DNA of 60,406 nucleotides, taken from NCBI GenBank assembly GCA_002704825.1, contig PAIY01000268.1, forward strand, positions 1-60,406, in the 5' to 3' direction. Source of the DNA: Phycisphaeraceae bacterium. GTDB taxonomy: Bacteria; Planctomycetota; Phycisphaerae; Phycisphaerales; Phycisphaeraceae. Shown here piece after piece: positions 43,902 through 52,120 of this stretch (the first letter of the stretch is position 1; the number at the start of each line of letters is the position of its first letter). The position numbers were made by a program, and so were the translations under genes. Under the pieces are notes generated by a model that ran no database searches, had not been told where the DNA came from, and worked only from the letters and a program-made list of their open reading frames with translations.

Positions 43902-44450
43902 TTAATCCACGCGTCGAATGCGTGGGTCCGTAAACACATCCAGCTCATCACGGCTGGCACTTGAAAACTCACTGATAATTGCGCCTTCGTTGGCGGCCTG
44001 AAACCAATGAAGTGTATCCGGGGCGATGGTGTATTGATCACCGGGTTTCAGGATGATCTCGTGAAAAACGGTGTAATGCGATTCACTGCCACTGGGAAGT
44101 GTTGCAGCAATTTGATCACGCTGACCGTCCCCTTCCACGTAAAGATAGACTTTACCGGCACGGCAACGAAAGGTTTCCATTTTGCCTGCTTCAGTTCGCC
44201 CATCTGACAAATGCACCGTGGGGTGTCGATGCTCAGGGCACGTCTGGTTGGGGAGCATGACCAGTTCCTTGGCACAATAGCGCTCGTTGTTGACGTAAAC
44301 AATCAACCCCAAACCTTCGCGTTCAAAAGCATCAAGTCCCATGCCTGCCATCTCAAACGACTCGGCTTCAGATGACTGTAATGTGATGCCAGCATCTTCA
44401 AGCATGCGTAGCATCCGCTGTTTGATGGCATGTTGCTGTGTCGATGTCAT
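43902..44450 (-). CDS. D-lyxose/D-mannose isomerase-like cupin
   Basis: A 182-residue protein resembling the D-lyxose ketol-isomerase family (Lyx_isomer). Metal-ligand candidates are His74 and His76 in CPEHRHP and the later glutamate and histidine in FHEIILKPGDQYTIAPDTLHWFQA; GKMETFRCRAGKVYLYVEG is also characteristic. These enzymes interconvert D-lyxose and D-xylulose, and D-mannose and D-fructose. Placed 18 bases before the alpha-mannosidase, the sensible reaction here is mannose to fructose. It acts in the cytoplasm. The substrate is inferred from context. Confidence 0.82.
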   Translation of the reverse strand: MTSTQQHAIKQRMLRMLEDAGITLQSSEAESFEMAGMGLDAFEREGLGLIVYVNNERYCAKELVMLPNQTCPEHRHPTVHLSDGRTEAGKMETFRCRAGKVYLYVEGDGQRDQIAATLPSGSESHYTVFHEIILKPGDQYTIAPDTLHWFQAANEGAIISEFSSASRDELDVFTDPRIRRVD

Positions 44451-44472
44451 GATGATTCTTCTCCGTGATGAC

Positions 44473-45537
44473 TCAGCTTAGTGTCTTATCAAGTTGTTCC
44501 CAACCCCCATCGATACGCTTTTGGATGACATCCCACCTTGCCAATTCATCCGGCGATTGAACATGCCAGGCGCCCACCCCCACCGCACTATGCAAAGCCT
44601 GGGACGGTGTCTGGCCTGCAAGGATCGCAGCCAGAAAGCCGGCAATGGTGTAGTCACCTGCACCATTGGTGCTCACCACATCCACCGAGTAACACGGGCA
44701 ATGCAGCGACACCTCTGACCAGCTTTGAGCGTCAAATACAGCATGAATCTGCTGGGCGGTTTGCAGATAAACGCCCTGTTCACCCAACTTGAGCATCAAG
44801 ACGCCAACACCTGAATCCAGTATCTGCTTGCCTACGGATTGGAGCAACTCAAGCGAGACAGGCTGGTCACTGATCCCGAGCATGAATAACAACTCATCCA
44901 GCGAGGGGACGAAGATATCCACGTGAGGCAGGACATTGGCCAACCACCGTTGCCAATCAATTCCCCCGGCTTCGCTGGTCGGGTCCACCGAACACATATC
45001 CAGTGATGTTGCGATGCCAGCTGCATGAGCCTTGTGAAAAAGCGAGACTAACTGCTGACCATCATCCCGGTAAACACTGCGCATCACCGGCGGATAGCCA
45101 AAGTGCAACAGCTTCACCTGTTGGTCCTTTGGCAAAATAATATCATCAGCTTCAAACAGGTCATTGCATCCCGGGCAATGCAAGAACAAGCGATCGACAC
45201 CCGGCGGTGCAACCACCACCGAGTAGCTGGTGGATTCCCCAGCAACCTGGATCATGTCACAGGTCAAAGCAGGATCATAACCCGAGAGTATGCGTTTGAC
45301 TTCCTTACCAAACAGGTCATCACTGATGCGCCCCATCAATCGGGTTTTCACACCCAATTGGTGCAATGCCAACCCGGTATTGGCCACCGCGCCGCCGACA
45401 CTGCAATGCATTTGATCAACGCGAACCAGGCTCCCGGGTATCAACGTGGACAATGCTGATTCGGGGAATCGCGGGGTTAAATCCAGGCAGATATGCCCTG
45501 CCACGATGATCGATTGTTGCTGATTGAAGTCTGACAT
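44473..45537 (-). CDS. PfkB-family sugar kinase
   Basis: A 354-residue ribokinase-fold kinase. The N-terminal signature is IVAGHICLDLTPRF, GGAVANTGLALHQLG and MGRISDDLFGKEV follow, and the C-terminal PfkB signature VSTNGAGDYTIAGFL supplies the catalytic base Asp295. It starts three bases after the stop of the aldolase-like gene, so translation is probably coupled. Downstream (22 bases) is the isomerase. In the proposed route it would phosphorylate fructose or another ketose before aldol cleavage. The exact sugar is not readable from sequence. Confidence 0.9.
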   Translation of the reverse strand: MSDFNQQQSIIVAGHICLDLTPRFPESALSTLIPGSLVRVDQMHCSVGGAVANTGLALHQLGVKTRLMGRISDDLFGKEVKRILSGYDPALTCDMIQVAGESTSYSVVVAPPGVDRLFLHCPGCNDLFEADDIILPKDQQVKLLHFGYPPVMRSVYRDDGQQLVSLFHKAHAAGIATSLDMCSVDPTSEAGGIDWQRWLANVLPHVDIFVPSLDELLFMLGISDQPVSLELLQSVGKQILDSGVGVLMLKLGEQGVYLQTAQQIHAVFDAQSWSEVSLHCPCYSVDVVSTNGAGDYTIAGFLAAILAGQTPSQALHSAVGVGAWHVQSPDELARWDVIQKRIDGGWEQLDKTLS

Positions 45538-45540
45538 GGT

Positions 45541-46710
45541 TTACCCCAATACGCGATTCCAACGATCAAGATTCCACTGGTTCTTTTCCGCCTGTGTCAT
45601 GTTTTTAAAATCCGGGGCTTTGGACTTCGTCGTCGAATGCGATTGATAGGATCGCGGTGTTTTGTCACCGGGCTTGCCGGAGCCGGACTTGTAACTGCTG
45701 CCGCGTGATGTGGGTTGAAGGTCCACTTCCAACTCACGGTAAGGTGTGATGCCCAGCTTGCTCAATTCACCGTGATAGGATTTGACCGCTTCAATTGGTT
45801 GTAATTGGTCATCTGCCAGGGCACGCAGGTGCTTGATGAAAGTCAGTTGATGTTCACTGTGATTGATCATCCGCCCATACAGCGCAACCCGAGCGCCGTA
45901 TTTCTTGGCTTCGTAGAGTTGGTTAAATGCGTCAAAGGTTGTACCGGTGCTGCCACCGAGAATTCCCACTACCAGATTGCGGTCATAACCTGCAAGGGCT
46001 TCCATCGCCGCAGGACCGTGATATGGAATTTTCAGGAAGATCGGCCGTCCCTTGCCCACCACCCCTGCCAGGAGTCGAACGATCATGTCATTGAGATAGC
46101 GTGGGATATCCGCAACCGGATGCACGGGCGCGTTGGGATCAAAAACTTCCAGAAAGTGTCGAAAGCCTTTGGTCTCTGCTTCAATGCGAAAGGCGTTGTA
46201 TGCATTGAGTGTCTGATGATCCAGTTCCAGATCATTATTAAAGGTCACCGAATACAGCCCCAGGTCGGCCCCGCGGTGACGCTCGGAGGGGTCGCAGTGC
46301 ACCTTGCCACACATCGCATGGTCAATGGTGGCAGAGCGAAACGGCCGGGCAGGTTGCTGAGCGTAACTTGAGCCACTGGCCAGCCAGACATCGGTGGTGT
46401 CATTGGCGCGGATGGCCGGGGTAACATGACTATGGGCAAAGAGATTTTCGTTGAGCGTGAGTACTTCATTGGTGCTGGCGCTCATGAGCATGATGTCCAC
46501 GAGGCCTTGCTGGACATTCTCACGAATGAGTTGGCGGTATTCGCTGAGAGTTCTGAATCGCGACGCATCGCCTTGCATCTGCGGATTCTTGCCCGGCCCT
46601 GCCAGTCCAAAGGCCATATCCGCATCCTTGGCGTCAGCGAGAATAAAATCCCGACAGGAAGGGTCTGCAAGAATGTTTGCTAACTTGATATCCAATGTCT
46701 TTTGAGGCAT
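45541..46710 (-). CDS. Aldolase-like TIM-barrel protein (DeoC/LacD/FbaB type) with a tailed C-terminus
   Basis: A 389-residue protein starting at ATG 46710 after GGAG. The first 320 residues read as a class I aldolase barrel: GLVDIMLMSAST, RPIFLKIPYHGP (Lys227 is the Schiff-base candidate), LVVGILGGSTGTTFDAFNQLYEAKKYGARVALYGR as the phosphate-binding end. Residues about 332-370 are a low-complexity Ser/Gly/Lys linker, followed by the helix MTQAEKNQWNLDRWNRVLG, which is not part of normal aldolases. First gene of the four-gene mannose operon, divergent from the DeoR regulator. It probably splits a ketose phosphate made by the PfkB kinase. The family is inferred, not certain. Confidence 0.68.
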   Translation of the reverse strand: MPQKTLDIKLANILADPSCRDFILADAKDADMAFGLAGPGKNPQMQGDASRFRTLSEYRQLIRENVQQGLVDIMLMSASTNEVLTLNENLFAHSHVTPAIRANDTTDVWLASGSSYAQQPARPFRSATIDHAMCGKVHCDPSERHRGADLGLYSVTFNNDLELDHQTLNAYNAFRIEAETKGFRHFLEVFDPNAPVHPVADIPRYLNDMIVRLLAGVVGKGRPIFLKIPYHGPAAMEALAGYDRNLVVGILGGSTGTTFDAFNQLYEAKKYGARVALYGRMINHSEHQLTFIKHLRALADDQLQPIEAVKSYHGELSKLGITPYRELEVDLQPTSRGSSYKSGSGKPGDKTPRSYQSHSTTKSKAPDFKNMTQAEKNQWNLDRWNRVLG

Positions 46711-46861
46711 GACTCACTCCAAAACAATCATCCCGAAAACAGCCCGCATCCAATCGCAATGCAGGCAAAGTTGCCATACGGACAATTCAGCCATCAGGAT
46801 GATGACAACTAGATCATAGACAGTTGACAGCAAATGATCAATATGTTCAAATTGTTTCATA

Positions 46862-47605
46862 ATGATTCAACAACGACTTCAGCAAATTCGCAACTATCTC
46901 AAAGATCATCCACGAAGCAGTGTCTATGAGTTGCAGCAGGCGCTGCAGGTCTCGCGTGCGACCATCCGGCGCGACCTGATCGAACTGGAAAACCAGGGCG
47001 TGCTGGTCCGCGTGCATGGCGGTGTGGTCCACAGCGATTTTCTGGCAGGTGAGCCATCCTTTGACCGCCGACATCAACAGCGTGCTGAGGGTAAAAGTGC
47101 CATCGGCCAAGGTGTCTCAGAACTGATACAACCCAACCAATCGGTATTCCTTGACGCGGGGACCACCTGTCTGGAAGTCGCCCGTCGGCTGCTTTTGCGT
47201 GAGGATTTAAAACTCTTTACCAACTCACTGCGGGTGATGTCCGAAGCGATGCGCGGAGCATGTCAGGTGATCTGCATCGGGGGCACACTCCGACGCGTCT
47301 CCGAAGGCCTCGTGGATTCATTGGCCATGAATTGGCTGGAAAAATTGCATTTTGATGTCACCGTCATCGGCGCATCAGGCCTGTGTCCCAAACGTGGATT
47401 GAGTACCACGGAACTCAGCGAAGCAGCCGTCAAGCAGGCAGCCATCGCCCGTGCCGACCGGGTCATCCTGGCATCGGACGCAGGCAAATTGGGCCAACCG
47501 GCGTCAGTTCAGTTTGCCAAGTGGTCACAGATCGATCACTGGGTGGTCGATGAAAAAGTCGCCAAACCGGCATCCACCCAGTTGAAAGTCCATGTTGCGC
47601 GGTGA
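46862..47605 (+). CDS. DeoR-family transcriptional regulator
   Basis: A 247-residue protein. Residues 1-57 are the DeoR helix-turn-helix (RLQQIRNYLKDH, VYELQQALQVSRATIRRDLIELENQGVLVRVHGG). The sensor domain has the DeoR signatures VFLDAGTTCLEVARRLL, LFTNSLRVM, ICIGGTLRR, DVTVIGASGL and ASDAGKLG. It probably responds to a sugar phosphate of the divergent operon. A TTGACA (46824-46829) with a 17-base spacer to TCAAAT (46847-46852) places the expected transcript start about three bases before the ATG, so the mRNA may be nearly leaderless. Confidence 0.93.
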   Translation: MIQQRLQQIRNYLKDHPRSSVYELQQALQVSRATIRRDLIELENQGVLVRVHGGVVHSDFLAGEPSFDRRHQQRAEGKSAIGQGVSELIQPNQSVFLDAGTTCLEVARRLLLREDLKLFTNSLRVMSEAMRGACQVICIGGTLRRVSEGLVDSLAMNWLEKLHFDVTVIGASGLCPKRGLSTTELSEAAVKQAAIARADRVILASDAGKLGQPASVQFAKWSQIDHWVVDEKVAKPASTQLKVHVAR

Positions 47606-47742
47606 CGTTTTACTGACAGTCCGTGACATTGCTTTTGAACTGCCACTTCACCGTCAATGGCTCGCATCAAGAAGCTGGTCACAAACGCACCGACAAGAGC
47701 ATCTGAAACAAGCGACTCTCAAAGCCGAATTGAGCTGCTAGA

Positions 47743-49977
47743 TCACTGAGGTTGTTGAGCAGGTTCTGGAAAGGCGGGCCAAAGCGACGGCTTACTGCTT
47801 GTAGCATGGGTCTCCACTGCTCCCATGTCCGGCGCCTGTCCCTGGAAATCGTCATTGAAATTCGCGATGCGTTGGCCGGCATCATAACCCGGTGTCCCCG
47901 GTGCAAGCCAGAGTCGACCGTCTGGGGATCGCTCGTAAATCGGCACCGCAGCAATGCCGTTCTGCTGAGCATCATCACGCACCATCAAGCGTCCGGCATA
48001 CAGATCAAAGTCGTAATCATTGGTCGGCGACTTGGGAAAATCGCGGATCGCCCAATCCTTATCCCGTCTCATTTGCAGAATATTGTTACGACTGGTGATG
48101 TTAAAGGCAGTCTTGGTCTTGGAGGTGAAGATGATCCCGGCCTGAGCGCCACTGGAAGTAAACGACTTGTTCTGCGGGAAAGGTGCAGGCTGTAATGCGG
48201 TGTTGTGGAAGAGATACATCTTGCCTGCCGTCCAAAGCGTATTGGGATTACCAAGCTTGATCAGATAGTGCCCGGTCAAGTCATTGGTCTTGTTACCTTC
48301 GTGCTTACGCGATTGGGCATAGACATTGCGGAAAAAGTAGATCGGCCCCAGTGACGGTGATGCTGCACCAATCGCGCCATAGGTCATGTCGATGTAGTTA
48401 TTCCAAACGCGTACGTTCATGTTCGCGCCTTCGATCTCCAGGCCGTCATCCCAGCAGTGGGAGACATAGTTGCCATAGATATCGGTATCGCGATTGGGAA
48501 ATCCGCCGAAGCTGAAGTTCAGCACCTCGCCCATGCCGTCATTGAACATATGCTGGAGATCCGAATGAATACGGTTATAGCGGATAACATATCGCCCCTG
48601 CCCGTACCGGAACGTGATGCCTTGCGGACCTGCCGGATGCTTGCTGCTGCCGACACGTTTTTGATTCCAACTGTTTGAGTCGCTTTGCGGGTGATGCAGA
48701 TTGCAGTTTTGGATCACGACGTGTTCGAGCTTGCGGTATTTGGAGAAGATCGCGGAGTTCAAGTCCGAGCCGTAGCCGTCAGCTTTACGGGTGCGTCCCC
48801 AGCCACTGATATCACAGTCATCGATAACGATGTGATGGACATCACGCAGTTCAATACCATGGGTGATGGCGTTCTTGAGGGTAAAGCCTTTGATGATGAC
48901 ATAGGGTGCATTGACCTGAATGTTAACTTCGTGCTGACGCTGTGCATCACGTAAACCAGTTTGCCCCCTGGTAGGTTCGTAGAGAACGTAACCTGCTTGT
49001 GAACTTCCCCCTTCCTGAATGACGAGGGTTTGATTACCATCGACGACCTCAACACGCTTGGCAATGGGGAAATTTTCATCCCATGTGGTTGCGGTCAAAG
49101 TCTGCGTGTTCCCCGTTGCTGGCAAAGTCAGTTGGATATCGTACGTTGTTGCAGGCTTGAGATAGACCAGGCTGCCGCGGTATTCTCCGCTGTGTTTCTT
49201 CGCAGGTTCGGGATGGTCATTGGTATCAAACCACAGATCAAGACCGTCCTGCCACTGGTCACTGCCTTGTGCTTTGAACTTCACTTTGCAGATACGATCC
49301 GCTGCTGCGTCTTTGGGTTTCCAATAAAGTCCCATGCTGTGAAAGGTCGGGACAGCATGCGGCGCATCAGAGACAACCTCCCGTGGCGCAGGTCCAACGC
49401 GCATCATGGAGACGTTGGCAAAGCTGGCGGTGTGTCCCAGATGTTTTTGCGTTCGATCCCATCGTAAATAAACAACAATGCGATCACTATCACCACTGGA
49501 GAAGGTTTCCTGAACCTGCTTCCATTGCGGACCGTCGCTGTAGCCGATGTTAAAACGCTGAATCTCGTTTTCGCCTTTATAGTGTTTGATCTGAACAAAA
49601 GCGGTTTCGGGGATATCGCTCTTGAGCATTGCTTTGACTGTGTACTGCGTATAGGGCTTGACCGAAACGGCTTGGGTGATCTCACCAAAACGCCGCAGTT
49701 CCTGATCACCGACGGAGACTTTGATGTAGTTGCCGACTGCAGCTGAAGCATCATCGTTTACGATTTGAAAGACGGTGTTGTCCTTGATGCGCCAGGATGC
49801 TCTTAACGCCGCTTCGTCAGCAGGTGAATTGGACACAAGCAACTCACGCGCTTCAAGCGACGCCGGACACAAAACCCACAAGGCCAAAAAGCATACCAAT
49901 AGAAACAAACAATAACGCAAGGATCGACTCTCTAACCAGGCGGTGAATGCCTGAAACAAATGTTCATAAAAAATCAA
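47743..49977 (-). CDS. Exported right-handed beta-helix protein, putative polysaccharide lyase
   Basis: A protein of about 744 residues. The open frame begins with TTG 49977 and there is no in-frame ATG near, so the start is uncertain. A hydrophobic segment at residues 22-42 serves as signal or anchor. Residues about 45-205 are CBM-like, about 215-300 fibronectin-III-like (TFHSMGLYWKPK to TLTATTWDEN), and about 320-650 a parallel beta-helix (YVIIKGFTLKNAITHGIELRDVHHIVIDDCDISGWG, HVVIQNCNLHH, YVIRYNRIHSD, DIYGNYVSHCWDDGLEIEG). The C-terminal DMGAVE motif is common in PL6/PL9-like secreted beta-helix proteins. It follows pseudopilin 4 by 30 bases in the unit LacI-3, pseudopilin, beta-helix. Confidence 0.78.
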   Translation of the reverse strand: MIFYEHLFQAFTAWLESRSLRYCLFLLVCFLALWVLCPASLEARELLVSNSPADEAALRASWRIKDNTVFQIVNDDASAAVGNYIKVSVGDQELRRFGEITQAVSVKPYTQYTVKAMLKSDIPETAFVQIKHYKGENEIQRFNIGYSDGPQWKQVQETFSSGDSDRIVVYLRWDRTQKHLGHTASFANVSMMRVGPAPREVVSDAPHAVPTFHSMGLYWKPKDAAADRICKVKFKAQGSDQWQDGLDLWFDTNDHPEPAKKHSGEYRGSLVYLKPATTYDIQLTLPATGNTQTLTATTWDENFPIAKRVEVVDGNQTLVIQEGGSSQAGYVLYEPTRGQTGLRDAQRQHEVNIQVNAPYVIIKGFTLKNAITHGIELRDVHHIVIDDCDISGWGRTRKADGYGSDLNSAIFSKYRKLEHVVIQNCNLHHPQSDSNSWNQKRVGSSKHPAGPQGITFRYGQGRYVIRYNRIHSDLQHMFNDGMGEVLNFSFGGFPNRDTDIYGNYVSHCWDDGLEIEGANMNVRVWNNYIDMTYGAIGAASPSLGPIYFFRNVYAQSRKHEGNKTNDLTGHYLIKLGNPNTLWTAGKMYLFHNTALQPAPFPQNKSFTSSGAQAGIIFTSKTKTAFNITSRNNILQMRRDKDWAIRDFPKSPTNDYDFDLYAGRLMVRDDAQQNGIAAVPIYERSPDGRLWLAPGTPGYDAGQRIANFNDDFQGQAPDMGAVETHATSSKPSLWPAFPEPAQQPQ

Positions 49978-50007
49978 TTGTGTGTTACCAAGTCACGAAA
50001 CACTTCA

Positions 50008-50730
50008 TCATTCCTGTGGCAACACCCACATGAGTTTGCTCGGGTCCACCTGTACAATCGACCAATCCACATTCTCACGTGGTTCACGTGCCGCATGTCC
50101 GTCGTAGTAGGTGACATTGGTTGCACCGTCATGTCGATAGGCAATGACCTGATTGCCACCATTGGTCATGGTTTCATGTGTATACATATCCGATTTATTG
50201 CGAGCCAATCGATCATGCAGGCCATCTGCGAACATCATCTTTTTGCCGGGCTTGATGATTTGCGATGTTGGGATGCCTTTATTGATCAGATTGGAACTTA
50301 ATCCTGAAAGGTTGTAGCCGTAACTGTCGGGCATGGAACCTTCCTTGTTGCTGGTGAAATAGGCTTCCTGTTGAGCACGACTGGTTGGACAGAGGAACGT
50401 CCGATTCCAATCCCAATGTCCTGCTGCCGAGCGTTTGGGCCTGCCGAAATTATCCCGGAATGCGTCGTTGGCATACCAATTGTGCCGGCCACCGTTGGTT
50501 CGAATCGGCAGGTAGCGTCCCTTGTTAATCGAGGTGTAGATTTCATTGGAGATGCCATACTGCTTTAGCAGTGACATACACTTGGCAGCATAGGCAGTCT
50601 GCCGTGCTTTGCCCAATGCAGGTAGAAGAATCGAAATCAGCAATGCGACGATGGAGATCACCACCAGCAGTTCGATCAACGTAAAACCGCAATGCTTGGA
50701 AGACATCTTTTTTTCATCTGGACGATTCAT
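50008..50730 (-). CDS. Prepilin-type pseudopilin (4 of 5)
   Basis: A 240-residue protein. ATG 50730 after TGGAG; an upstream extension to 50802 would overlap the LacI-3 gene and is rejected. The processing site is [16 protein letters not shown], with the standard Gly at -1. The C-terminal block RHDGATNVTYYDGHAA is a true H-X9-DG motif. It lies 28 bases after LacI-3 and 30 bases before the beta-helix gene, so it is translated from one transcript with them. Confidence 0.9.
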   Translation of the reverse strand: MNRPDEKKMSSKHCGFTLIELLVVISIVALLISILLPALGKARQTAYAAKCMSLLKQYGISNEIYTSINKGRYLPIRTNGGRHNWYANDAFRDNFGRPKRSAAGHWDWNRTFLCPTSRAQQEAYFTSNKEGSMPDSYGYNLSGLSSNLINKGIPTSQIIKPGKKMMFADGLHDRLARNKSDMYTHETMTNGGNQVIAYRHDGATNVTYYDGHAAREPRENVDWSIVQVDPSKLMWVLPQE

Positions 50731-50758
50731 AACAACTCCAATTCGATGACACATCAAT

Positions 50759-51781
50759 TCAACCGGCAGATGCGCGTAAGAGAAATTCCATATGGACAGC
50801 ATGTGTTCGTGGTTTGATATCCTGCTCGTTCAAACGACTGTTGAGCATCTGCATGACTGCGTCGGAGACCTCATGGCGTTTACGATTACCCGTTGCCAGG
50901 GCCGGTTGCCAAATACGACCGGCTTCAATGTCATTAAAGCCGACGATGGCAACCTGCTGGGGAATCTTCACACCACGCTGTTGCAATTCACGCATGATGT
51001 ACAACGCGCCGATGTCATTGAACGTGAAGATCGCATCAACGCCCTGCAAATCATCGGGATAAGCTTTGTTAAATGCAGCCAGATGCTGTGTGCCCATCTG
51101 CTCGGGGTCCGTCACCTTGCCATGATCCAAAAGCATATTCTCATGCGTCATGCCGTACCGCTGACATTCCTCAATGAAGACACGACATTTATGCGGGTTG
51201 TACCGCTTGTCCACATCAATGACGAAGATGGGCTTACGACGGCCGCGTTCGGACCAGTATTTCATGACTTGTCGAATCGCATCAAGGCGGTCAAGCACCA
51301 CCAGATCACCGGGGAAATCCTGCAGAGGAACCGGGCTGATTGCCACCACGACCTGCATGGACTTTAACCGCTGAGCCACCTGCGGATGCTCAAGCTGATC
51401 AGCAATCCCACTGATCACCAGTGCATCCACCCGACGTGATTTCATCTCATCAATCTGCTTGCACAACGATTGAATATCCGAAGGCAATTGGCTTTGGTAA
51501 ACCTGATATCCCTGCTCCTGCACCGCACGAAGGATGGACAAAGCGATTGCCGTATCCCCGGACCAGATGTCCGCGAAATGCCAGATCATGCCAATGGAAT
51601 TGGTCTTGGCTCCCCTCAGCCCCGCCGCCAGTCGATTGGGTTGATACCCCATCTGCTTCGCCGTCTGAAGTACTTTTTGTCGCATTTCATCGCTGATCCG
51701 CCCTGATGAACCAAATGCAACGGAAATCGTCCGCTGATTGACACCAAGCGCTTTTGCAATATGTGCTTGTGTAACGGTCAT
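50759..51781 (-). CDS. LacI-family transcriptional regulator (LacI-3)
   Basis: A 340-residue protein starting at ATG 51781. Headpiece VTQAHIAKALGVNQRTISVAFGSSG with hinge YQPNRLAAGLRG; the VN-QRT recognition helix differs from LacI-1 and LacI-2, in line with its different operator. Sensor segments are IGMIWHFADIWSG, VDALVISGIADQ, KPIFVIDVD, VDAIFTFNDIGALYI and VAIVGFNDIEAG. An 18-base perfect palindrome lies 29 bases upstream. It is the first gene of the unit with pseudopilin 4 and the beta-helix protein, and probably regulates itself and them. Confidence 0.94.
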   Translation of the reverse strand: MTVTQAHIAKALGVNQRTISVAFGSSGRISDEMRQKVLQTAKQMGYQPNRLAAGLRGAKTNSIGMIWHFADIWSGDTAIALSILRAVQEQGYQVYQSQLPSDIQSLCKQIDEMKSRRVDALVISGIADQLEHPQVAQRLKSMQVVVAISPVPLQDFPGDLVVLDRLDAIRQVMKYWSERGRRKPIFVIDVDKRYNPHKCRVFIEECQRYGMTHENMLLDHGKVTDPEQMGTQHLAAFNKAYPDDLQGVDAIFTFNDIGALYIMRELQQRGVKIPQQVAIVGFNDIEAGRIWQPALATGNRKRHEVSDAVMQMLNSRLNEQDIKPRTHAVHMEFLLRASAG

Positions 51782-51809
51782 AGCCCAACATCCTGACGAA
51801 ATATACGTT

Positions 51810-51827
51810 TGAATCTACGTAGATTCA
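51810..51827. promoter_or_regulatory. Perfect 18-bp palindrome upstream of LacI-3, probable operator
   Basis: TGAATCTACGTAGATTCA is fully symmetric and lies 29 bases before the LacI-3 start. No second copy was noticed in the window, so it probably serves only this unit. Confidence 0.7.
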
Positions 51828-52120
51828 TATCATCATATCCGCCACTGAACAAAAGGCAACGCCTGGTTATGAAAATTTCCGGGATTCATGTGCAGCACAT
51901 GCCGTGATTCACAGAAAAATGATGCGTATCGCGACAAGACAAACAGGTGTAAAGATTCATGACGGCTTGCACATTTGCGTTCCGTGTCATGTGATCGTTT
52001 TGCGCCCAATCGAATGCTGTGATATGTGCCATTCAACGCCATCAATGGCGTATGTCAAACCTGCACCGTATTGACAGTCGGCCTTGAACACATGTCTGAA
52101 ACAACTGCTCATGTCAAAAT
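51828..52120. other. Remainder of the gap between LacI-3 and the 1160-residue gene
   Basis: Part of a 339-base gap. CGCCAT/ATGGCG near 52040 is a small symmetric word. I see no gene, terminator or copy of a dispersed repeat. Confidence 0.4.
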
